Below, one piece after another: positions 15,096 to 20,740 of a DNA stretch of 20,740 bases. A model generated the notes under the pieces. It ran no database searches. It was not told where the DNA came from and saw only the letters and a program-made list of their open reading frames with translations. A program made the translations under genes and the position numbers. Position 1 is the stretch's first letter. Each line of letters starts with the position of its first letter. The stretch covers positions 1 through 20,740 of the forward strand of contig CAADUZ010000012.1 in the NCBI GenBank assembly GCA_900752335.1, read 5' to 3'. The stretch comes from Clostridia bacterium. Its GTDB lineage: Bacteria; Bacillota; Clostridia; TANB77; CAG-508.

Positions 15096-15798
15096 ATGCC
15101 ATATATAGAGTTCAAAAACGTGGTAAAAGAATATAAAATGGGAGAAGTTGTTATAAAAGCATTAGATAAAACTAACTTCGAAATTGAAAAAGGAGAATTA
15201 GTTGTAATAGTTGGTCCAAGTGGCGCTGGAAAAACAACTGCACTTAATATACTTCGGAGGCATGGATAGTGCTACTTCTGGAAGCGTAATAATTGACGGA
15301 AAAAACATAAGTAAATTCAAAAAGAAAGAGCTTACAAAATATAGAAGAGAAGATATCGGCTTCGTATTTCAATTTTACAATTTAGTGCCAAACTTAACAG
15401 CTTTAGAAAATGTAGAGCTTGCGACTCAAATATGTAAGCATCCATTAAATCCTAAAGCAATATTAGAAAAAGTAGGCTTAAAGAATAGGCTAAAAAACTT
15501 CCCATCACAATTATCTGGTGGAGAGCAACAAAGAGTTGCAATAGCAAGGGCTATAGCTAAAAATCCAAAATTACTTTTATGTGACGAGCCAACAGGTGCA
15601 CTAGATTACAAAACTGGTAAGCAAATTTTACAATTATTGCAGGACACATGCAGGAAAGAACAAATGACAGTTATAATAATTACACATAATAGTGCATTAA
15701 CGCCAATGGCAGATAGAGTAATACATTTTAAAAATGGTACGGCATTTGATATACAAAAAAATCCAAATCCTACTCCAATATCAGAAATAGAGTGGTAG
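15096..15798 (+). CDS. ABC transporter ATP-binding protein (MacB/LolD type), with a +1 frameshift
   Basis: Restored across one extra base (C at 15255) this is a normal 233-residue ATPase that would power the permease downstream. In order: Walker A GPSGAGKTT (40-48), Q-loop GFVFQFYNLVPNLTALENV, signature LSGGEQQRVAIARA, Walker B LLLCDEPTGALD and the switch His in IIITHN. The class fits MacB/LolD-like systems that serve FtsX-type permeases. The first frame ends at 15267-15269, seven codons after the P-loop plus the shift; without C15255 the family's expected Leu-Gly-Gly-Met-Asp appears. The second frame is open, with all motifs. ATG 15096 is preferred over GTG 15087 because AAAGG then sits 8 bases upstream. 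The permease starts 26 bases after the stop, so the two form an operon. Confidence 0.9.
15252..15269 (+). other. Frameshift site in the ABC ATPase gene: CTT CGG before GGA
   Basis: The starting frame reads CTT CGG AGG CAT GGA TAG; the family frame reads CTT (C) GGA GGC ATG GAT AGT (Leu-Gly-Gly-Met-Asp-Ser). A P-site tRNA on CTT could slip +1 to TTC, as at the CUU of the prfB shift site, while CGG waits in the A site. The base inserted and the next three bases are the same as in addA. Confidence 0.8.
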
Positions 15799-15824
15799 AT
15801 TAATATATAAATGAGGTGGAAACA

Positions 15825-18800
15825 TTGAAAACCGCATTAATAAAAGACGGAATAAAAGAAATTAAGAACTCATATAAAAGATTTATTTCAATACTCCTTA
15901 TAGTATTATTAGGTGTTGGTTTTTTTGCGGGGTTAAGAGCAACAAGCCCAGATATGAAAGATACACTGGACGAATATTTTGACTCATTAGACGTAATGGA
16001 CATACAAGTAATATCAACATTAGGTTTAACAGATGAAGATATAACTGCAATAAAAAATGTAGAAAATGTGGATAAAGTAGTTGGTTCGTATCAAACAGAT
16101 GCAACAGTAAATGTGGGCGACGAAGAAGTTGTGGTAAAACTAGAAACTTTTTCTAATGATATAAACAAACTAAATTTAGTAGAAGGCAGACTTCCAGAAA
16201 ATGAAAACGAATGTGTAGTAGAAGAAAATTTTTTACTATCTACCGAGCATGCTATAGGAGATAGCATAAATATTGAAGTGGAAAATGTAACAAATGACGA
16301 AGGAGAAGAAGTTAAACTTTTAAAGAATAATACTGTTACAATAGTTGGAACAGTTAAATCTCCACTATACATATCTACAGATAGAGGAAGCACTAAACTA
16401 GGCAGTGGTGTAATAGATTTCTATATGTACATACCTAAAGAAAATATAAATATAGATATGTACACTAATATTTATCTTACAGTAGCAGGTGCAAAAGAGT
16501 TAAATACAACAAGTAATAAATACGAAGATACAGTAGAAGGGGTAAAAAATAGCCTAGAGAATATTTCAGAAGAACGTAGAGAAGCAAGGTATAACGAGCT
16601 ATATGATAGTGCAAACTCTAAAATACAAGAGGCACAAGAAAAACTAGATGAGGAAAAGGCAAAGGCAGAAAAAGAGCTAGCTGACGCACAAAAAGAAATA
16701 GACGATGGTAAAAAAGAGTTAGAAGATGGAAGAGCAGAATTAGAATCTAATAGAAATATGGCATATAGCGAATTTGCAGATGCAGAAGAACAAATAAATG
16801 CAGGAAAAGAGGAATTACAAACTCAAAAAGAAAATTTTGAAGAACAAAAAGAAAAAGCTGAAGAGCAAATAAAAGAATATGAAAATCAGCTAGAAACGTT
16901 AAAACAAATACAAAAACAGATAAGTAGTTTAAACACTAATATAAATACATTAAAGGAAACATTACAAGATTTAAATACTAAACTAGAAAACGCAGAAACT
17001 GAAGCAGAAAAAGAACAAATAGAAGCAAGTATAGCAGAAACAAATTTAAAAATAAAAACAATAGAATCTACAATTACTTCTATAGAAAATGAACTTAAAA
17101 ACCAAGGTGTAACTGATATATCTGCTACAATAAAGACATTGGAAAGTGGAATAAATACAGCAAAAAAAGAACTAACAAATGGAGAAAATAAGATAAAAGA
17201 GGCAGAGCAAGAGTTAGAGGCAGCAGAGGAAGAATTAGAAAGTAACAAAAATTATACATATTATACTTTAAATGAAGCAGAAGCGGAAATAGAAGAAGCT
17301 GAAAAAGAACTAAAAGATGGAGAAAAAGAATTAGAAAAAGCAAAAAAAGAATTTGAAGAAGAAATAGAAAAGGCAGAAGAGGAATTATTAGAAGCAAAAG
17401 AAGATTTAAAGGAATTAGAAAGACCAGAATGGTATGTATTAGATAGAAATGAAAACATGGGATACGCAAGTTATGTACAAGATACAGACAGAGTAGCAAG
17501 TTTGGCACAGGTGTTCCCAGTAGTATTTTTCCTAGTTGCAGCACTAATGAGTTTAACTTCTATGGCTAGAATGGTAGAAGAAGAAAGGGTACAAATAGGT
17601 ACATTTAAAGCACTAGGATATAGCAAAACACAAATATCAAGGAAATACATAATCTATGCGTTTGTTGCAACAGTAGTAGGTAGTGTAATAGGAATATTTA
17701 TAGGATTTAACCTAATACCAAAAATAATCGCAAATATGTATGCAATGGTATATGCAGTACCAGAAGTAATATTACAATTTAATTGGGATATAGCAACACT
17801 TGGAATAGCGGCAGCTTTAATATGTGTACTTGGAGCAACTGTATATACATGTGCAAGACAATTAAGGCATAACCCAGCAACACTCATGAGGCCAAAAGCA
17901 CCAAAGCCAGGTAAAAGAGTTATACTAGAAAAAATACCATTTATATGGAAAAGGCTTAACTTCACAGCAAAAGTTACAGCCAGAAATGTATTTAGATACA
18001 AGAAAAGATTTTTAATGACAATAATAGGTGTATGTGGCTGTACTTCTTTAATAATTGCAGGATTTGCATTAAGAGATTCAATATCAAGAATGATACCAAA
18101 ACAATATGGAGAAATAAATAAATATAACATAGGAATCTCATTAAAAGAAGAAAAGTACGGTGACGATTTAGCAAAAGTAGAAGAAGAATTATTACAAAAC
18201 GAGCAAATTACAAATGTATTAAGTGTAAACTTACAATCTGTAAAAATAATAAAAGACGATAATAATCAAAGTATACAATTAATAGTACCAAATGATATAA
18301 ACAAACTATCAGAATTCATAACATTGCGTGACAGAAAAAATCAAGAAAATACATATGCATTGGATAATAATGGTATAGTTATAACAGAAAAACTATCACA
18401 ACTATTAGACATAAAAAAAGGAGATACAGTACTACTAGAAAATGCGGATGGAGATAGAAGAGAAGTACAAGTATCTAACATAACAGAAAACTATATTATG
18501 CACTACATATATATGTCTCCAGAGCTATATAACAGCGTATTTGATACAAGAATTGAATCAAACCATGTATATGCAATTACAACAGAACTGACAGAGCAAA
18601 AGGAAGATGAATTAGGAAAAACATTACTAGGCAATTCAGACTATATATCAGGTGTAAGCTTTACTTCTGCAACAGAAGATATGTTTGCAACAGTAATGGA
18701 CAATATGGACATGGTAGTATGGGTATTAATTGTAGCAGCAGGCCTCCTTGCATTAGTGGTACTATACAACTTATTAAATGCAAATATTAGTGAAAGAATA

Positions 18801-19106
18801 CGTGAACTTGCAACAATAAAAGTATTAGGATTCTACGACAAGGAAGTATATAGCTATATAGGAAGAGAAACAATAATACTTACAATAATAGGAATCTTTT
18901 TAGGACTATTTGGAGGAAATGTCTTAACTACTTATGTATTAAAAACATGTGAACTAGATATAACAATGTTTGATCCAGACATTCAAATATTAAGCTATAT
19001 TCTAGGTATAATAATAACTGTAGTATTTGCAGTCATTGTAAATATAGTAACATATTTTTCATTAAAGAAAATCGATATGATAGAGAGCTTGAAGAGTGTG
19101 GAATAA
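15825..19106 (+). CDS. Large FtsX-type ABC transporter permease with extracellular coiled coil
   Basis: About 1,093 residues with two FtsX-like permease blocks. One N-terminal membrane helix (about 18-38) is followed by an outside region that begins with a MacB-like periplasmic-type domain and continues into a long coiled coil (about 255-540; repeated KELEDGKAEL-like heptads). Three helices then follow (565-710, with TSMARMVEEERVQIGTFKALGY between the first two, a family hallmark). After a linker come a helix (about 730), a second outside domain and three final helices (960-1085, with the parallel RIRELATIKVLGFYDKEV). Such permeases handle lipids, peptides or cell-wall signals rather than small solutes; the substrate is unknown. 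TTG 15825 is preferred because GAGGTGG lies 5 bases before it; GTG 15816 overlaps that site. It is co-transcribed with the ATPase. Confidence 0.88.
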   Translation: MKTALIKDGIKEIKNSYKRFISILLIVLLGVGFFAGLRATSPDMKDTLDEYFDSLDVMDIQVISTLGLTDEDITAIKNVENVDKVVGSYQTDATVNVGDEEVVVKLETFSNDINKLNLVEGRLPENENECVVEENFLLSTEHAIGDSINIEVENVTNDEGEEVKLLKNNTVTIVGTVKSPLYISTDRGSTKLGSGVIDFYMYIPKENINIDMYTNIYLTVAGAKELNTTSNKYEDTVEGVKNSLENISEERREARYNELYDSANSKIQEAQEKLDEEKAKAEKELADAQKEIDDGKKELEDGRAELESNRNMAYSEFADAEEQINAGKEELQTQKENFEEQKEKAEEQIKEYENQLETLKQIQKQISSLNTNINTLKETLQDLNTKLENAETEAEKEQIEASIAETNLKIKTIESTITSIENELKNQGVTDISATIKTLESGINTAKKELTNGENKIKEAEQELEAAEEELESNKNYTYYTLNEAEAEIEEAEKELKDGEKELEKAKKEFEEEIEKAEEELLEAKEDLKELERPEWYVLDRNENMGYASYVQDTDRVASLAQVFPVVFFLVAALMSLTSMARMVEEERVQIGTFKALGYSKTQISRKYIIYAFVATVVGSVIGIFIGFNLIPKIIANMYAMVYAVPEVILQFNWDIATLGIAAALICVLGATVYTCARQLRHNPATLMRPKAPKPGKRVILEKIPFIWKRLNFTAKVTARNVFRYKKRFLMTIIGVCGCTSLIIAGFALRDSISRMIPKQYGEINKYNIGISLKEEKYGDDLAKVEEELLQNEQITNVLSVNLQSVKIIKDDNNQSIQLIVPNDINKLSEFITLRDRKNQENTYALDNNGIVITEKLSQLLDIKKGDTVLLENADGDRREVQVSNITENYIMHYIYMSPELYNSVFDTRIESNHVYAITTELTEQKEDELGKTLLGNSDYISGVSFTSATEDMFATVMDNMDMVVWVLIVAAGLLALVVLYNLLNANISERIRELATIKVLGFYDKEVYSYIGRETIILTIIGIFLGLFGGNVLTTYVLKTCELDITMFDPDIQILSYILGIIITVVFAVIVNIVTYFSLKKIDMIESLKSVE

Positions 19107-19130
19107 TAAAAATTAATATTTCGCAAATGG

Positions 19131-19159
19131 TTGACATTGCAATAAAAGTATGATAAAAT
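19131..19159 (+). promoter_or_regulatory. Sigma-A promoter of the rplU-rpmA operon
   Basis: TTGACA (19131-19136), a 17-base spacer and TAAAAT (19154-19159), a strong promoter as expected for ribosomal protein genes. It starts 24 bases after the permease stop. Confidence 0.8.
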
Positions 19160-19163
19160 ATTT

Positions 19164-19237
19164 ACTCGTAAGCCGCCTGGGTCGGGCAACTAAATGTTAG
19201 AGTTATCTAACTGCCTTGTATTTTATGCTTAGCGAGT
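19164..19237 (+). ncRNA. L21 ribosomal protein leader
   Basis: A compact G+C-rich leader lies between the promoter and rplU. ACTCG (19164-19168) and CGAGT (19233-19237) close the structure, and GCCGCCTGGGTCGGGC inside can form hairpins. Position, size and closing stem fit the Firmicute L21 leader, thought to let excess ribosomal protein repress its own operon. The call rests on context and a visible stem, not on a covariance-model search. Confidence 0.65.
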
Positions 19238-19264
19238 ATACATATAAGAGGAGGTGTACATATA

Positions 19265-19681
19265 ATGTACGCAATAATTGAAAGCTGTGGAAAGCAATAC
19301 AAAGTAACAGAAGGAGACGTAGTATTCTTTGAAAAATTAGACGTTGAAGAAGGAAAAAAAGTTACATTTGATAATGTAGTTTTAGTATCTGACGACAAAA
19401 AACTAGAAGTAGGAGCTCCATATGTTAAAGGTGTAAAAGTTGAGGGAAAAGTAGTTTCTCATGGAAAAGGAAAGAAAATTTTAGTTTACAAATATAAAGC
19501 TAAAAAGAACTACAGAAGAACTCAAGGACATAGACAACCATATACAAAGGTTGAAATTACAAAAATAAAAACAGCTGCTGAAAAAGCTGAAGCTAAAACA
19601 GAAGCAAAAGCTGAAACAAAGACAGCAGAAAAGAAAACAACAGCAAGCAAAGCAACAAAAAAAGAAACAGTTAAAGAATAA
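19265..19681 (+). CDS. rplU: 50S ribosomal protein L21 with a C-terminal tail
   Basis: The first 100 residues are a normal L21: MYAIIESCGKQYKVTEGD at the start and the rRNA-binding basic loop KYKAKKNYRRTQGHRQPYT near residues 76-94. The protein runs on to 138 residues, about 35 more than usual, with a low-complexity tail of Ala, Lys, Glu and Thr from about residue 101. L21 binds 23S rRNA early in 50S assembly. GAGGAGGTG stands about 8 bases before the ATG. It is the first gene of an operon with rpmA, behind the L21 leader. The tail is helix-prone and probably reaches off the ribosome surface; its role is unknown. Confidence 0.96.
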   Translation: MYAIIESCGKQYKVTEGDVVFFEKLDVEEGKKVTFDNVVLVSDDKKLEVGAPYVKGVKVEGKVVSHGKGKKILVYKYKAKKNYRRTQGHRQPYTKVEITKIKTAAEKAEAKTEAKAETKTAEKKTTASKATKKETVKE

Positions 19682-19743
19682 TTAAACTTTATATAAAATG
19701 AGATTTACAAAATTAAATTAGTACGCGAAGGGAGTTGAGATAA

Positions 19744-20016
19744 ATGGCTCATAAAAAAGGTCAAGGTAGTGTTAAGAACGGTAGAGATAGTGAATCAAAA
19801 CGTTTAGGTCTTAAAAGAGCAGATGGACAAATAGTTCCAGCTGGTAACATTCTAGTAAGACAAAGAGGTACTAAATTCCATCCAGGAACAAATGTAGGTA
19901 TAGGTAGCGACGATACACTATATGCAAAAGTAACTGGAAGAGTTAAATTTGAAAGATTAGGAAGAGATAAAAAACAAGTTAGCGTTTATCCAGTAGAGGA
20001 AACAGCTAATAAATAG
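19744..20016 (+). CDS. rpmA: 50S ribosomal protein L27
   Basis: 90 residues, beginning MAHKKGQGSVKNGRDSESKR and containing RQRGTKFHPGTNVGIG, both diagnostic of L27. The N-terminal arm reaches the peptidyl-transferase centre. Most Firmicutes make L27 with an N-terminal extension that the protease Prp removes after an FxxFA-like motif; here the protein starts directly at the mature form, as in E. coli. The prp gene usually found between rplU and rpmA is absent: only 62 bases separate the two genes. GGGAG lies about 8 bases before the ATG. A terminator follows the stop. Confidence 0.97.
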   Translation: MAHKKGQGSVKNGRDSESKRLGLKRADGQIVPAGNILVRQRGTKFHPGTNVGIGSDDTLYAKVTGRVKFERLGRDKKQVSVYPVEETANK

Positions 20017-20035
20017 AATTATCTTAAATAAAAAT

Positions 20036-20067
20036 AAAAGCATTTCTGAAAACAGAAGTGCTTTTTT
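20036..20067. terminator. Bidirectional rho-independent terminator
   Basis: A 13-bp stem (20036-20048 with 20053-20065, one wobble) and a 4-base A loop, with CTTTTTT on + and a T-rich run on -. It ends rpmA and, from the other side, dapB. Confidence 0.88.
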
Positions 20068-20071
20068 GTTG

Positions 20072-20740
20072 TTATAAATCATCCATACTATACAAACCAT
20101 TTTTTCTTTGTATTATAAACTCTGCTGCATGCAAAGCTCCTTCTACGTAAATACTTCTGGAATAGGCAGTGTGAGTTAATTCTATAGTTTCGTTTTCTCC
20201 TAGAAAAATTACAGTATGTTCTCCAACTAACTTTCCACCTCTAATTGAAGAAAAACCAATTTCATTATATGATTTTTGATTTTTTCTAGTTTTATTATTA
20301 TCGTTGCAAAAATCATTTCTTATATTTTGAGCTTCAAAATTATCCACATTTGAATTTTTATAACTTCTATAAAAGACGTACTTATACTTGTTATTGCAGA
20401 TTTTATTTATATTATCAGCTATCATAAGAGCTGTACCACTCGGTGCATCTATTTTATTTCTATGGTGTTTTTCTATTATTTCAATGTCCACATTTTGATT
20501 AATATTGTTAAATTTTTTTGCTAATTTTGAAGCAAGGTTTGAAAAGATATGTATGCCTTGTGACATATTTGACGATTTAAATATGGGTATTGCTTCAGAG
20601 AATTCTTTGATTTTATTTTCTTCACTTTGACTAAATCCAGTTGTAGCTATAACTACTGGAATTAAGTTTTGAACAGCATAATCTAAAGCTAAAAAAGTGG
20701 CTTGAGGGGTTGAAAAATCTATTATTACGTCAGGTTTAAT
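20072..20740 (-). CDS. dapB: 4-hydroxy-tetrahydrodipicolinate reductase, N terminus outside the window
   Basis: The frame is open to the window edge; 222 codons are visible and the missing part is the first 30-40 residues with the NAD(P)H-binding glycine motif. DapB reduces the product of DapA in the diaminopimelate/lysine pathway, which supplies cell-wall cross-links and, through dipicolinate, spores. Visible hallmarks are DVIIDFSTP, PVVIATTGFS, SSNMSQGIHIF and the catalytic segment EKHHRNKIDAPSGTA with its His pair and Lys. Near the C terminus are SSIRGGKLVGEHTV and LTHTAYSRSIYVEGAL. VVIATTG replaces the more common VVIGTTG. It converges on rpmA and shares its terminator. Confidence 0.94.
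   Translation of the reverse strand: MKPDVIIDFSTPQATFLALDYAVQNLIPVVIATTGFSQSEENKIKEFSEAIPIFKSSNMSQGIHIFSNLASKLAKKFNNINQNVDIEIIEKHHRNKIDAPSGTALMIADNINKICNNKYKYVFYRSYKNSNVDNFEAQNIRNDFCNDNNKTRKNQKSYNEIGFSSIRGGKLVGEHTVIFLGENETIELTHTAYSRSIYVEGALHAAEFIIQRKNGLYSMDDL

Overview
The window is AT-rich (around 30% G+C by eye) and carries forespore sporulation genes (spoIIAA-spoIIAB-sigF, spoIID, spoIIQ), AddA, DnaE and an L21-L27 pair. This points to an endospore-forming low-G+C Firmicute of the Clostridia, plausibly an uncultivated gut lineage. Nothing in the window identifies a species.

Layout. 1-426: 3' end of a sortase-anchored Cna-B-type surface protein. 473-901 (-): small helical protein of unknown function. 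1017-4652: a sporulation block, spoIIAA-spoIIAB-sigF-spoIID-spoIIQ, with Spo0A boxes and a promoter in front and a sigma-F-like promoter before spoIIQ. 4643-6588: a membrane protein resembling GtrII glucosyltransferases, bracketed by REP-like repeats, with an (AC)13 tract near its 5' end that currently puts it out of frame. 6600-10227: addA with one extra base in Walker A. 10378-10812: coiled-coil protein with three 33-bp repeats. 10981-14511: dnaE. 14631-14858: 75-codon gene of foreign base composition under a perfect consensus promoter. 15096-19106: ABC ATPase (also with one extra base) and a large FtsX-type permease. 19131-20016: L21 leader, rplU, rpmA. 20072-20740 (-): 3' part of dapB.

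How they work together. SpoIIAA, SpoIIAB and sigma-F form the forespore switch. SpoIID and SpoIIQ act at the engulfing septum, and the sigma-F-like promoter before spoIIQ closes that circuit locally. AddA and DnaE serve recombination and replication. The ABC pair probably acts on the envelope. The surface protein and the putative glucosyltransferase suggest a cell surface open to variation.

Two observations stand out. First, addA and the ABC ATPase each carry a single extra C immediately before a conserved Gly GGA codon, which creates an in-frame CGG codon. By eye I found no other in-frame CGG codon in the roughly 6,000 codons of this window. That fits +1 frameshifting at a vacant or starved CGG codon, although two sequencing errors are not excluded. 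Second, the (AC)13 tract fits a classical slipped-strand phase switch: 12 or 15 units would join a start codon with an upstream purine-rich stretch to the long membrane-protein frame, while 13 units do not.
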